DNA of 64,000 nucleotides from DATCRE01 sp964235605 (GCA_964235605.1 CAXSCR010000006.1:73193-137192); one strand, 5' to 3'; shown: positions 14,483 to 23,535, counted from the first letter of the stretch. The notes: a model not told the origin generated them from the sequence alone. Numbers and translations: made by a program.

Positions 14483-16102
14483 TTATTCAGCTCCGTCTTC
14501 ACCAGCAAAGTAAACTGTATGTCCACCTACACGTTCACCCAGTGCAGCACCTTCTTCAATGTCTGCACGATAATGAATAGCGGCATATAATCTCGACATA
14601 CCTGCTTCGTGAGCCATCTCTTCAAATTCAGCAGTATGGGCAGGAAAAAGGTGTGACAATACCACACTTGCTGCTGAAGAAAATGTTGAGTGACCAGATA
14701 CGTAAGCTGGAAAATTAGGAATACCGGTTCCAGTTTTTATAGTTGGATCCAACTGACACGGACGTGGACTAAAGTAAAAGAACTTCGAATCCCAGCAAGA
14801 AACCCCAGCATCATGCATGGCCATGTTCAACAGCGCATATGCACGTGCTGCCCGCACTTCGCTATAATCAGCGTCACGTATATATTCGGTTGCAATATCA
14901 TTCCAATGGCCGGCAGGCGTATAGGTACCTACACCATCTGCCCACTTATGCACAATGGCTAATCGTTCACGTGTTAAGTTGTCTGAATAATGTTTTACTT
15001 CAGCGAGTTGTTCGTTCATTTTTGCTGAGCCAGTTGGTGGTGGTGGGCCAGGACGATCACTTGTAATCTGACCATTATCCATGCGCCAGGCCTTTACACC
15101 TGTAAGTTGATTTTGATTTGCATCAAATGTTCGCAACCCAAAAAAGGGAAGCATAGGAGGTCTTACAGGATTTTCAAGACATTTCCATGGAATTTCATTC
15201 TTCGCTGTAGCCGCATCTGCAAAAGCTTTCCATTTTGCTTTATCGCCGCCAGATACGCCCATTTTGTCACCCTTGGCCCTGTTAATATATAAGGTAGCTA
15301 CAGACTTACCCAATGCAAGTCCCGCAGCAATATCTGATGGTGATGCTTTGCCTGACCACAAAGCCGCATTACGTTGCTCAGCAGCTTTCATGGTAATCTC
15401 TTCAACAGCAGAAGGAAAAAGTAATTTCAACATCTCTGCTGATACACCAGATAACACCGCATCATACGATGGATAAGACGGCAATTCAGTTTCTGGTGCA
15501 AGTGATTTAATACCCACATCATTCTTATGCGGTGACGGTCTATTATACAAATGCATATAGTGCCACGCCGTTTTGAGTGCTTCATATTGTGCTACACTTA
15601 CATAGCTATACGCGCGTGCTGCATAGGGTGGATTACAAAAAGGGAATTGCGGAAATGAAAATGGATTTTCTGCATCAGGCACAGGGTATGCACCATTAAC
15701 AGGTTCTGGCGGCAAATTATAACGCGCTACAAGTTCACGTAAAAATTGATTCCATCGTATTACACCTCCGCCACTCCAATACGAAATTGCCTTTCGCTGA
15801 CCATTGGTTAAGTTACTTTGCAGTCCCTTAATCGCTGCAAGCTCTGCCACATAGGCATCAGAAGTTATGTCCGCGGGCGGATTAAATACTTTGGGCGTTG
15901 AATTCTCAACAATGTTTGTAATAGAAGTCAACGTCATTGTAGTCACATCAGCAGGCGCCCAATTTTCAGCATCTGCATCAAGATCAGCAGGTGTTAATGG
16001 TTTAAGGGTTTCGGTAAAATCAAGATCCTTATTACAACTGACTATCGTGATGATAATCAAAATAAAGCTTGAAGCGAGTAGTATATAAAATTTAGATTTC
16101 AT
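14483..16102 (-). CDS. PAP2 / vanadium-haloperoxidase-like lipoprotein
   Basis: 539 residues with a lipoprotein signal (ILIIITIVSCNKDLDF, Cys as lipidation site), so outer-membrane or periplasm anchored. The C-terminal catalytic domain has the complete acid phosphatase/haloperoxidase triad: KFFYFSPRP (K-x6-RP), AYVSGHSTFSSAAS (SGH with catalytic His) and SRLYAAIHYRAD (SR-x5-H-x3-D). Related proteins are annotated as phosphatases or vanadium-dependent haloperoxidases; sequence alone does not decide. The N-terminal half is alpha-helical and repeat-free. A presumed outer-membrane barrel gene lies eight bases upstream on the same strand, so the two are likely co-transcribed. Confidence 0.88.
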   Translation of the reverse strand: MKSKFYILLASSFILIIITIVSCNKDLDFTETLKPLTPADLDADAENWAPADVTTMTLTSITNIVENSTPKVFNPPADITSDAYVAELAAIKGLQSNLTNGQRKAISYWSGGGVIRWNQFLRELVARYNLPPEPVNGAYPVPDAENPFSFPQFPFCNPPYAARAYSYVSVAQYEALKTAWHYMHLYNRPSPHKNDVGIKSLAPETELPSYPSYDAVLSGVSAEMLKLLFPSAVEEITMKAAEQRNAALWSGKASPSDIAAGLALGKSVATLYINRAKGDKMGVSGGDKAKWKAFADAATAKNEIPWKCLENPVRPPMLPFFGLRTFDANQNQLTGVKAWRMDNGQITSDRPGPPPPTGSAKMNEQLAEVKHYSDNLTRERLAIVHKWADGVGTYTPAGHWNDIATEYIRDADYSEVRAARAYALLNMAMHDAGVSCWDSKFFYFSPRPCQLDPTIKTGTGIPNFPAYVSGHSTFSSAASVVLSHLFPAHTAEFEEMAHEAGMSRLYAAIHYRADIEEGAALGERVGGHTVYFAGEDGAE

Positions 16103-16110
16103 GTTAGTTA

Positions 16111-17031
16111 TTATTTATTCTTGTTAAAAAAGAATGTGTACATAAGGCCACCCATAACAGTGGTTGACTGGCCAACATTTCTACCAGCCACTGTCTGCTT
16201 TACAGAACCGCGAACAGCAAGGTATTTGGGCCATGGCAGATAATACATTACCAGCGCACCCACTTTAGAATAGTTCATCCGATTTGAAACGAAAGGCATA
16301 TCCTGCCTACGAATATCATCGCCACCCAATGTATTCTGTTGTGTATAACTCGCTTCTACCTGCAATGCTTGCTTGTGGTACCCGACTGTAAAAAACATAT
16401 CGAATACGTTAGGCATAGCAACTTCATTTGTCATGTAGAGCTGATCATTGGTGTAATAGGTTGATCTGTCAAGAGTAACATTGCTTCGCCAGGTATAGGC
16501 TGCTGATCCGTTTACATATAAACCGCTTTTAAGCGTTGCATTCAAATTCAATCGCCAAGCAAGTTGTTTGCTCAATGTGCCAAGCGAAAGCGGAAAGAAA
16601 TCTGGCGAATAATTACTCAATGGATTTGAGTAGGCAATGCCTGCAAAAGCTTTTATGACTATGATACTGTCTACATTTACTTTAAGGAAATTGTATTTAA
16701 CAGCAAGCGTTAAATCTTGTATACCCGCCATTTCATGCATTGTACCTAGACTTGCTTTTGTTTTAATATAGGGTATCATAGCAATGATATTAACCTTTTT
16801 GCTAAGGCCATACGTGCCCATCCACGTTAAACTTTGTGTGTTAACCCGGCCAATGTTTTCATTGTCGCGCTTCTTCTCACCTTGCCAGTAATTTTTCCAG
16901 CTGTCATGACCATACATGAAACCGGTACAAAATGTTTTGTTAGGCATCATAAGTCCGTCTGTAATAGTTTGCGCTTTAACTGAACCCGTTATAAGCAGAC
17001 ATAGTGTAACCATGTATAAATGTATCTTCAT
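16111..17031 (-). CDS. outer-membrane beta-barrel (transporter-like) protein
   Basis: 306 residues with signal peptide MKIHLYMVTLCLLITGSVKA cleaved after AQ. The mature part alternates aromatic and polar residues: GTYGLSKKVNIIAMIPYIKT, LTLAVKYNFLKVN, LAWRLNLNATLKSGLYVNGS and VRGSVKQTVAGRN. It ends in a hydrophobic strand (GLMYTFFFNKNK), as expected of an outer-membrane barrel of the MetA/phenol-pathway or transporter type. The cargo is unknown. It directly precedes the PAP2 lipoprotein (eight-base gap) and probably supports it at the outer membrane. Confidence 0.72.
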   Translation of the reverse strand: MKIHLYMVTLCLLITGSVKAQTITDGLMMPNKTFCTGFMYGHDSWKNYWQGEKKRDNENIGRVNTQSLTWMGTYGLSKKVNIIAMIPYIKTKASLGTMHEMAGIQDLTLAVKYNFLKVNVDSIIVIKAFAGIAYSNPLSNYSPDFFPLSLGTLSKQLAWRLNLNATLKSGLYVNGSAAYTWRSNVTLDRSTYYTNDQLYMTNEVAMPNVFDMFFTVGYHKQALQVEASYTQQNTLGGDDIRRQDMPFVSNRMNYSKVGALVMYYLPWPKYLAVRGSVKQTVAGRNVGQSTTVMGGLMYTFFFNKNK

Positions 17032-17238
17032 ATAGAATGTTGGAGGTGGTTATTTTTATTAAACAAGTATGACTAGAATAGCTAGAAGATAGCCTGATTT
17101 GAATCGGAACAATAAATTCATACTACAGATTGAATTCATAATTCATCACGCAGCAAAGCATTGTTCAACACCCATCGTGCAGATAATCCATTCCGGAAGC
17201 ACGAAGAAATGACTCTTCAAATCGGACAAAAATTGATA

Positions 17239-17835
17239 TCACCCTTGAGGCGGAGGCGTAATGATGGTCTGGTAAAAAAGTTGTTCAACCTCTTGCTTCC
17301 ATTCGAAAACAATAGAACTACTCCAACCTGCTGTAAGTGCATTGATGCAAATCGATGTAGGGAAAAAATATTTTATAAAATTAAACGGCTTGACATTCTG
17401 CTTTGAATCCGAAGATTTGTCAGTAAATGTTTGTACGTAATCTGTTAAGGCGTTATTTATTTTTTTGCTTTCTTCATCCTTTAAGCAAACTACATATAAT
17501 GTATCGTCGGCGTATTTCTGCTTTACCAATCTGTAAAACTCACCGTTGTGTTCTGTCTCTCCGTCAATCCTTGAATAGTCATCATCATTTATTCGATACG
17601 GAATAGCCAGCGGCATTTTAACTATAAAAGTTTCTGCATCAGAGTATTGTTGAGAATCCAGACGATTGGTTAGGCTACGGTTTGCGTAAAATCGCAATTC
17701 CAAAAACACAAAATAATAGCCCAGCACATTAAAGAGCAATACAGCAATAAGCACTATGGGGCAGATTCTTCTCACCGTTCGATTTAGGGCTACATAGGTA
17801 ATCAAAATTAGTTGACCAGGCAAGGAATTTAGCAA
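17239..17835 (-). CDS. single-span membrane protein of unknown function
   Basis: 198 residues. One strong membrane span near residues 26-46 (ICPIVLIAVLLFNVLGYYFV) is followed by an extracytoplasmic domain with LPEQYSD-like acidic stretches, MPLAIPYRINDDDYSRIDGE and a C-terminal tail rich in proline (TIITPPPQG). The start is TTG at 17833-17835; no ATG lies upstream in frame before a stop, so the true start could be internal. Its sequence matches no family I know. It stands between the barrel/PAP2 pair and rsmG. Confidence 0.55.
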   Translation of the reverse strand: MLNSLPGQLILITYVALNRTVRRICPIVLIAVLLFNVLGYYFVFLELRFYANRSLTNRLDSQQYSDAETFIVKMPLAIPYRINDDDYSRIDGETEHNGEFYRLVKQKYADDTLYVVCLKDEESKKINNALTDYVQTFTDKSSDSKQNVKPFNFIKYFFPTSICINALTAGWSSSIVFEWKQEVEQLFYQTIITPPPQG

Positions 17836-17942
17836 CGGGCATATGGCCCGTGGGATAAAGAATTTACGATTGATTGATTGACGATTATTTGATCAATTAC
17901 GGGGCGTTAGATTCCCCATGTCTGCGCGCAGAGCATGCAGTG

Positions 17943-18572
17943 CTAGATTGGCACAAACACTACCTTCTTGGTTTCGAAGAATTCTTCTTTAAAGTGGGTA
18001 GATAAATCGAATACTTGGTGTAGTCTTTTTAGTTCCGCTAACTCTTCATCAAGGTCTCCGCCTTTCAGATAAAGAATTCCGTTATCCATTTCATGTTTGG
18101 ATTTCGTTTTTACCTTTTGATGAATCCAACCATAAAATTCTTTGAGCCTCGTTACCGCGCGACTTACTATAAAATCATATTGACCTCTTATTTGCTCGGC
18201 GCGGATTTGTTCAGCTCTGACATTTTTTAATCCTAGACCTTCAGCCACATTCTTTACTACGGTGATTTTTTTACCAATAGAATCGACGAGGTGAAATTGT
18301 GTTTGTGGGAAAAGAATGGCCAATGGTATTCCGGGAAAACCTCCTCCCGTGCCAACATCTAAAATATCTGAACTGGGTTGGAACGAAATAATTTTTGCAA
18401 TGCCTAGTGAATGCAAAACATGATTGATGTATAAGTTATCAACGTCCTTACGGGATATCACATTGATTTTATCATTCCACTCTTTGTATAGCGAATAGAG
18501 TTCAGCGAACTGTTTCTTTTGTTGATCGGAAAGGTTGGGAAAATAATGATATATGATGTCAGCTGTCTGCAC
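17943..18572 (-). CDS. rsmG: 16S rRNA (guanine527-N7)-methyltransferase
   Basis: 209 residues, the usual length for RsmG/GidB, which methylates G527 of 16S rRNA in the 530 loop. The SAM-binding motif is ILDVGTGGGFPGIPLAILFP near residues 69-88, followed by HLVDSIGKKITVVKNV and VSRAVTRLKEFYGW. The N-terminus has the family helix FPNLSDQQKKQFAELYSLYK and KWNDKINVISRKDVDNLYIN-like wording. The ATG at 18572 fits. It lies 15 bases after the stop side of a PIN toxin gene on the same strand. Confidence 0.95.
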   Translation of the reverse strand: MQTADIIYHYFPNLSDQQKKQFAELYSLYKEWNDKINVISRKDVDNLYINHVLHSLGIAKIISFQPSSDILDVGTGGGFPGIPLAILFPQTQFHLVDSIGKKITVVKNVAEGLGLKNVRAEQIRAEQIRGQYDFIVSRAVTRLKEFYGWIHQKVKTKSKHEMDNGILYLKGGDLDEELAELKRLHQVFDLSTHFKEEFFETKKVVFVPI

Positions 18573-18587
18573 GAAAATGAATATTAA

Positions 18588-18956
18588 TTAGCTTATAAAA
18601 AGTGTTTGGATGTCACTTATCTTATTAAAATGTTTATCAGCAGTAAGTAGTGGGAGATGCAAATATTTTGCTGTTGCTGCAATAATACAATCAGGGAGTT
18701 TTAGCTTAAAATTTCTTCTTAATTTGATAGCTTCTGATTTTATCTCATGATTGAATTCTACAAGAACACAACTATCAATTAAGGATTGTAATATTTTTAT
18801 GCTTTCAGAACTTAGACCGGGTTTGCTCAGAAGTTCCATCTCGGAAATAAATGAAATAAAAATTATCTTATCCTGAAGAAATTCTGTAATCGCTTCATCT
18901 CCATTAACCAGATGTATTAATACGTTGGTATCAACAAGATAGTCGCTACCACTCAT
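18588..18956 (-). CDS. PIN-domain ribonuclease toxin (VapC-like)
   Basis: 122 residues of a complete PIN fold. The acidic metal-binding residues are at YLVDTNVLIHL (D8), in the EMELL motif (IIFISFISEMELLSKPG) and in LKLPDCIIAATAKYLHLPLL with TADKHF (Asp pair near residues 93 and 109). The protein would cut tRNA or mRNA when its partner is lost. The ATG at 18956 overlaps by 11 bases the end of the small upstream antitoxin gene, the usual coupling of VapBC-type pairs. Confidence 0.88.
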   Translation of the reverse strand: MSGSDYLVDTNVLIHLVNGDEAITEFLQDKIIFISFISEMELLSKPGLSSESIKILQSLIDSCVLVEFNHEIKSEAIKLRRNFKLKLPDCIIAATAKYLHLPLLTADKHFNKISDIQTLFIS

Positions 18957-19122
18957 TTCTAATCTTTTTTTGATAGGTCAAAGGATCACCAAAAACACCT
19001 TTCAGTTTACCTGAAAACTTCTTGGCGTTAAACCCTTTTGAACTGGTTCGCTTTTGTAATAGCTCTTGCTCAGCTTTCTCAAGCTTTGCCTTTGTTATTG
19101 GCTTTTTAATTCTAACAACCAT
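18946..19122 (-). CDS. small antitoxin for the PIN toxin
   Basis: 58 residues, too short for most gene callers: MVVRIKKPITKAKLEKAEQE, then LLQKRTSSKGFNAKKFSGKL, KGVFGDPLTYQKKIRNEW. It is very basic at the front, with a helix in the middle and a C-terminal segment (FSGKLKGVFGDPLTYQKKIR) of the kind that wraps the PIN toxin in this phylum. A GGGAGGA ribosome-binding stretch precedes the ATG at 19122. The stop codon lies 8 bases inside the toxin gene. No VapB AbrB fold is evident. Confidence 0.8.
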   Translation of the reverse strand: MVVRIKKPITKAKLEKAEQELLQKRTSSKGFNAKKFSGKLKGVFGDPLTYQKKIRNEW

Positions 19123-19167
19123 AAAGCATCCTCCCTTACAAAATTAAGCAATACTTCATAATAATTA

Positions 19168-19776
19168 TTAAATATGATCTCGCTTGTTCTTCACCATTTC
19201 AAACATCAATTCACGTGCACGATGAAGCTGCGCCTTTACGGTGCCTAATGGAGCTTCCAGTTCAACAGCAATTTCTTCGTACGACAATTCATTGAAATAG
19301 CGTAATCTAACTAACTTTTGATATTTGGCCGGAAGCTTATCAACAAAAATTTGCACTAACTCCGCCTTTTGTGCCTTAATTGTTTCTTCCTGCGGATCAA
19401 GATTTTCGTCTTCTACATCAATAGAAACCGATTGACCATCATCGTCTGTGTACGTGTTCTCAATACTGAGCGTATTCAGCTTTTTCTTTCTGATGTAGTC
19501 AATGGTGTTGTTGGTAGCAATTCTAAATAACCAAGTGCTGAATGTGAAATCCTTCTTAAAGCGATGTAAACTTCTAAATGCTTTGGCGAATGATTCAATG
19601 GTAAGGTCTTCCGCATCATCCACATTGCGAACCATTTTCAAAATCATGTGGTAAACCGGACGTTTGTACCGCTGTAATAGTTTCGCGTAAGCTGGATCAT
19701 CGCCTCCAACGGCTAAGTCAATTAAGCGGAAATCTTCTATTGCCTTATCAGAAAAGTCCCGTTTTAATTCCTCCAT
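19168..19776 (-). CDS. ECF-type RNA polymerase sigma factor
   Basis: About 202 residues if started at the ATG at 19776 (MEELKRDFSDKAIEDFRLID); a longer reading from 19830 overlaps the glycosyltransferase by 67 bp. Region 2 is YKRPVYHMILKMVRNVDDAE with DLTIESFAKAFRSL and FTFSTWLFRIATNNTIDYIR. Region 4 is LPAKYQKLVRLRYFNELSYE followed by EIAVELEAPLGTVKAQLHRA. An acidic linker (DDDGQSVSIDVEDENLDPQE) separates them. It is close to the RpoE-like growth-phase sigma factors of Bacteroidota. No anti-sigma gene is adjacent. The 13-bp overlap with the upstream gene suggests translational coupling. Confidence 0.92.
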   Translation of the reverse strand: MEELKRDFSDKAIEDFRLIDLAVGGDDPAYAKLLQRYKRPVYHMILKMVRNVDDAEDLTIESFAKAFRSLHRFKKDFTFSTWLFRIATNNTIDYIRKKKLNTLSIENTYTDDDGQSVSIDVEDENLDPQEETIKAQKAELVQIFVDKLPAKYQKLVRLRYFNELSYEEIAVELEAPLGTVKAQLHRARELMFEMVKNKRDHI

Positions 19777-20861
19777 TGTACTTTTTTGGTTAATAATGCC
19801 ACCAGTCCTGTTGAAATATAGTAAATGCAATAAAGAAAGTCTAAAAACACAATAGGTAAGGCCCCAAACTTTTGCCCGAGCTGTTTAACGGCGATTTGTG
19901 TAACAAGGATGAGTAAAAGTGCGCGAAATGCTAGCGCAACGGCAACTAAGTATATCGGTATAAAGATAATAAGCATGTAGATACCACCTAACCAGCTTAA
20001 TACCCAGGTAATTGAAAAAATTCCGAGTAGCGCCTTGTGTTTAAATTTGTACTTCTTACCTACCGATAAGTGGCGAACTTTCTGATAAAAAAATGATTTT
20101 AAAGTTTTTTTCGGATGTGAGTGAACCAAAGAATCAACACCCAATGAAACCACGGTGTTATTGGCATTTGCATGTTGGTTTACAAAAAGATCATCATCAC
20201 CGCCTGTAATATGCATCAAGTGGTTAAACCCTTTACTTTCTAAAAAGTAAGATTTTCTATATGCGAGGTTGCGACCAACACCCATATAAGGAATCTTTAA
20301 CAATGCCAATCCGATATACTGAATAGCAGTTATGAACGATTCAAATCTGATAAATTTATTGAGAAAGCCAGGTTGAACTAAATAAGGAGAATAGCCCAAG
20401 ACAAAAGTTGTCTGTTCAGCAAAATGTGAGCTTAAGGATGTTAACCATTGTGAATTCTCAGGACGGCAATCGGCATCTGTTAGCAAAATCCACTCGTTTC
20501 TTGCCGCCTTTATTCCCAATGTGAGGGCATATTTTTTACCATCTACATGCTCGGGCAAACGGTTTATATGCACCATACGTAAGCGTGTATCTTTCTTTGT
20601 TTCTTCCAAAAGAAAATCGAATGTAGCGTCATTGGATCGATCGTCTACAATAATCACTTCGAAGTGCGAATGATTTTGTGCCAATAATAAAGGAATTAAT
20701 TCCTTTAGGTTCTCAAGCTCATCATGGGCACAAATGACGAGCGAAACAGGCGCAGTGAAGTTGGGTTGTTCCCGTTTACGTGCAAAGGCAATTAAAAAAG
20801 CAAGTAAGAAAACAATTTGTATTCCTATTGCAGCAAAGAAGGTAATGGTGATTGTAAGCAA
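19764..20861 (-). CDS. membrane glycosyltransferase, family 2
   Basis: About 365 residues. An N-terminal hydrophobic helix (LTITITFFAAIGIQIVFLLA) precedes a GT-A domain: VSLVICAHDELENLKELIPL, FEVIIVDDRSNDATF (first Asp pair), LLTDADCRPENSQWL (DxD-like metal site) and a GGDDDLFVNQHA acceptor motif. Three or four membrane spans follow at the C-terminus. The longer ATG reading from 20930 would overlap tgt and sit upstream of a TATATTTG box at 20880-20887. The TTG at 20861 is therefore preferred. It probably builds a cell-surface or lipid-linked sugar; the substrate is unknown. Confidence 0.85.
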   Translation of the reverse strand: MLTITITFFAAIGIQIVFLLAFLIAFARKREQPNFTAPVSLVICAHDELENLKELIPLLLAQNHSHFEVIIVDDRSNDATFDFLLEETKKDTRLRMVHINRLPEHVDGKKYALTLGIKAARNEWILLTDADCRPENSQWLTSLSSHFAEQTTFVLGYSPYLVQPGFLNKFIRFESFITAIQYIGLALLKIPYMGVGRNLAYRKSYFLESKGFNHLMHITGGDDDLFVNQHANANNTVVSLGVDSLVHSHPKKTLKSFFYQKVRHLSVGKKYKFKHKALLGIFSITWVLSWLGGIYMLIIFIPIYLVAVALAFRALLLILVTQIAVKQLGQKFGALPIVFLDFLYCIYYISTGLVALLTKKVQWRN

Positions 20862-20879
20862 AAGAGTGTGTTTAATGCA

Positions 20880-20887
20880 CAAATATA
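20880..20887 (-). promoter_or_regulatory. candidate -7 box for the glycosyltransferase/sigma unit
   Basis: TATATTTG on the minus strand, an exact TAnnTTTG match 18 bp before the TTG start at 20861. It lies inside the longer alternative reading frame, which argues against that longer start. Confidence 0.4.
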
Positions 20888-20930
20888 AAGCATCATTTAA
20901 ACGATAAAAGGATTTTAATTTAATGAACAT

Positions 20931-20938
20931 TACTTTTG
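20931..20938 (+). promoter_or_regulatory. candidate -7 box for tgt
   Basis: TACTTTTG, an exact TAnnTTTG match ending eight bases before the ATG at 20947. It implies a nearly leaderless transcript. Confidence 0.4.
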
Positions 20939-20946
20939 CTTTGAAT

Positions 20947-22077
20947 ATGAAATTTCAGTTAAAAGCCAAAGATCCCAAATCGTCAGCCCGCGCAGGGATT
21001 CTCGAAACGGGGCATGGAGATATCCAAACACCTATTTTTATGCCTGTCGGCACAGCCGGATCTGTTAAAGCGGTTCACCAACGCGAGCTAGAAAATGATA
21101 TTAAAGCACAAATAATACTCGGTAACACTTACCATTTATACCTGAGACCTGGAATTGATTTGCTGGAAAAATCAGGTGGCTTACACAAATTCAATGGCTG
21201 GAGTAAACCGTTGCTGACTGACAGCGGGGGCTACCAGGTTTATAGCTTGGCGGCAAATCGGAAGATCAAAGATGATGGCGTAATGTTCAAATCGCATATC
21301 GATGGTTCGAAGCATCACTTCACACCGGAAAATGTAATGGACATTCAGCGAAGCATTGGTGCTGATATCATTATGGCGTTTGATGAGTGTACACCTTATC
21401 CGTGCGAGTACAAGTATGCCTTAACTTCTATGGCCCTTACTCATCAATGGCTCAAGCGTTGTATTCAGCGCATGGATAAAACTGAACCAAAATATGGTTA
21501 TGAACAAGCGCTCTTCCCTATTGTACAAGGGAGTGTGTACAAGGACTTACGTGAGCAATCAGCAACTTTTATAGCTTCACAAAATCAATTCGGAAATGCC
21601 ATTGGCGGTTTATCTGTAGGCGAGCCTGCTGAAGATATGTATGCCATGACAGATTTGGTATGCGGAATTCTACCAGCTGATAAACCACGTTACTTGATGG
21701 GTGTTGGAACACCAGAAAATATTTTAGAATGCATTGCATTGGGTGTTGATATGTTCGATTGTGTAATGCCTACACGTAATGCTCGTAATGGTATGTTGTT
21801 CACCACGCAGGGCATCATTAACATCAGAAATGAAAAGTGGAAAAACGATCTTTCAGCTGTTGATGCGGAGCTAGGCGGATATGTTAGTACGTTTCATTCT
21901 AAAGCTTATCTACGCCACTTGGTTATAAACAAAGAAATACTGGGTGCACAGATAGCATCTATCCATAACCTTACTTTTTATCTGTGGCTAGTAAAAGAAG
22001 CTAGAGAAAAAATTATTGAAGGCACCTTTGCGAGTTGGAAGGATGAGATGGTGAAGCGAGTGAGCACGAGATTATAA
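20947..22077 (+). CDS. tgt: tRNA-guanine transglycosylase
   Basis: About 376 residues. Exchanges the wobble guanine of Asp, Asn, His and Tyr tRNAs for the queuosine precursor. The catalytic motifs are present: TPIFMPVGTAGSVK, LTDSGGYQVYSL (active-site Asp), FDECTPYP, GGLSVGEP, YLMGVGTPENILE and FDCVMPTRNARNG (nucleophile Asp). The usual C-x-C-x2-C zinc ligands before YLxHL are replaced by LGGYVS (C to L, G and S); homologues in the phylum as I recall share this. The start MKFQLKAKDPKSSARAG at 20947 matches homologues better than the ATG eight codons earlier. Confidence 0.95.
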   Translation: MKFQLKAKDPKSSARAGILETGHGDIQTPIFMPVGTAGSVKAVHQRELENDIKAQIILGNTYHLYLRPGIDLLEKSGGLHKFNGWSKPLLTDSGGYQVYSLAANRKIKDDGVMFKSHIDGSKHHFTPENVMDIQRSIGADIIMAFDECTPYPCEYKYALTSMALTHQWLKRCIQRMDKTEPKYGYEQALFPIVQGSVYKDLREQSATFIASQNQFGNAIGGLSVGEPAEDMYAMTDLVCGILPADKPRYLMGVGTPENILECIALGVDMFDCVMPTRNARNGMLFTTQGIINIRNEKWKNDLSAVDAELGGYVSTFHSKAYLRHLVINKEILGAQIASIHNLTFYLWLVKEAREKIIEGTFASWKDEMVKRVSTRL

Positions 22078-22464
22078 ATACACTTACAATCTGGAAAAAG
22101 TAAAGGGTAGCTTTCTTACGGCAGTTAGGCCCAGCTTCATACTTTTAAAACAACCAACACTCCTTATGTTATCAAGCAATGCCATAGCAGATTTATCTTT
22201 TTAAATACATTAAGACATGGCTTTAGTCCTGGGCATTGCGGGAAAACGCCAGCACTTGATTGGCTTTATTGGGTTTTGAGTTAAAATTGATTCTGTCAAC
22301 ACGACCTACCGCGAAACATTATTCTGACTAATGAAGATACAAGCGAGAGATTTCGTAGGATATATTTGATAATGTGTGCGTACACAGTAGTTTTGTGTAC
22401 GCGAACATAATGATATACCGTTGCGGTTGCGTAATCTTTACTTAAAAAAATCGTTCTTTTGGAT
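22078..22464. other. gene-free spacer before the LacI regulator
   Basis: A 387-bp stretch with no open frame of note. It holds the inverted repeat at 22378-22402 listed separately; nothing else is recognised. Confidence 0.6.
22378..22402. promoter_or_regulatory. inverted repeat, candidate operator for the LacI regulator
   Basis: GCGTACACA (22378-22386) and TGTGTACGC (22394-22402) are perfect complements around seven bases. Each half is itself nearly palindromic around GTAC. The site lies 63 bp before the regulator's ATG at 22465, where an autoregulatory operator is expected. LacI-family operators are usually shorter palindromes, so this is a candidate only. Confidence 0.5.
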
Positions 22465-23535
22465 ATGCTCCACAGTAAAAACGTTACAATTAAAGATATA
22501 GCCCGGCTTGCGGGTGTGTCTGTAGGCACAGTCGATCGCGTTTTACATAACCGTGGTCGTGTGTCTGATGAAGCCCTAGAAAAAGTCAATAAAATCTTGC
22601 AGGAAATTGATTACAAACCCAATGTAATTGCTCGCACGCTAGGATCTAACAAAACATATCGCATTGCTGCACTTATCCCTAATCCTGAACAAGATCCATA
22701 TTGGGCACTCTCGATGGCAGGCATCAGACAGGCCGAAGCAGAATGGATCCACTATAATGTTAAGGTCGATCCGTTCTTCTTTGATCTCTATGATAACAAC
22801 TCCTTGAAAAAGGTAGCCGATGCAGTTTACACGGCCAAACCTGATGGGATATTAATAGCGCCTATTTTCTATAATGAGGTTTTGCCATTCTTCGAATTAT
22901 ATAAAAGCAGCAACATTCCTTTTGTACTGTTTAATACAAACATAAAAGAGGTCAACCCAATTAGCTTTATCGGGCAAAATCTTTATCAAAGTGGTCGCGT
23001 AGGTGCTGAACTTGTTTGCATGGGTCAACATAAGAGAGGCACCCTTGCCGTGCTCCATATCAATGAAGACATCCAAAACTCAGTCCATTTATCAGAAAAG
23101 GAACGTGGATTCCGCGAGTACTTCGGCGAAAAAAGTGATTGCACGTTCGAAATCAAAACGATTAACATAAGTGACTCAGAAGACGCTTCCTCCATTAAAA
23201 CCCTTAACGCCGCACTATCAGATCCCATGCTCCGCGGCGTATTTGTAAGTACTTCAAAAGGTTCTTCCATCGCCGCTTCTTTCCTTGAAAAAGTAAAGAA
23301 AAATCAACTCATACTTGTTGGCTATGACATGCTAGACGAAAATATTCAATACCTAAGATCGGGCACCATAGATTTCATAATCAATCAAAACCCAAAACGT
23401 CAAACCTTTCTCGGTATAAACTACCTAGCCGAATGCCTAGTATTCAAAAAAAATGCACCCGTCGAAGATCTGCTTCCCTTGGAAGTGATTACGAGAGAAA
23501 ATTTGCAATCGTATTTGAATTCGGGGATCCATTAA
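22465..23535 (+). CDS. LacI-family transcriptional regulator
   Basis: About 356 residues. The N-terminal helix-turn-helix is VTIKDIARLAGVSVGTVDRV followed by LHNRGRVSDEALEKVNKI (hinge helix). The effector-binding core resembles periplasmic sugar-binding proteins: YRIAALIPNPEQDPYWALSM, DGILIAPIFYNEVLPFF, FVLFNTNIKEVNPISFIGQN and LVGYDMLDENIQYLRSGTID. The TTG at 22459 precedes the ATG at 22465 by two codons; the ATG is preferred. The effector is unknown. It stands alone between tgt and lptF, a pair I recall as often adjacent in this phylum, so it looks inserted. A large inverted repeat upstream may be its operator. Confidence 0.9.
   Translation: MLHSKNVTIKDIARLAGVSVGTVDRVLHNRGRVSDEALEKVNKILQEIDYKPNVIARTLGSNKTYRIAALIPNPEQDPYWALSMAGIRQAEAEWIHYNVKVDPFFFDLYDNNSLKKVADAVYTAKPDGILIAPIFYNEVLPFFELYKSSNIPFVLFNTNIKEVNPISFIGQNLYQSGRVGAELVCMGQHKRGTLAVLHINEDIQNSVHLSEKERGFREYFGEKSDCTFEIKTINISDSEDASSIKTLNAALSDPMLRGVFVSTSKGSSIAASFLEKVKKNQLILVGYDMLDENIQYLRSGTIDFIINQNPKRQTFLGINYLAECLVFKKNAPVEDLLPLEVITRENLQSYLNSGIH

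Noticed and set aside
22378..22402. Inverted repeat as a terminator of tgt
   Set aside because: No T-run, 300 bp after the tgt stop and close to the next gene's start, better explained as an operator.
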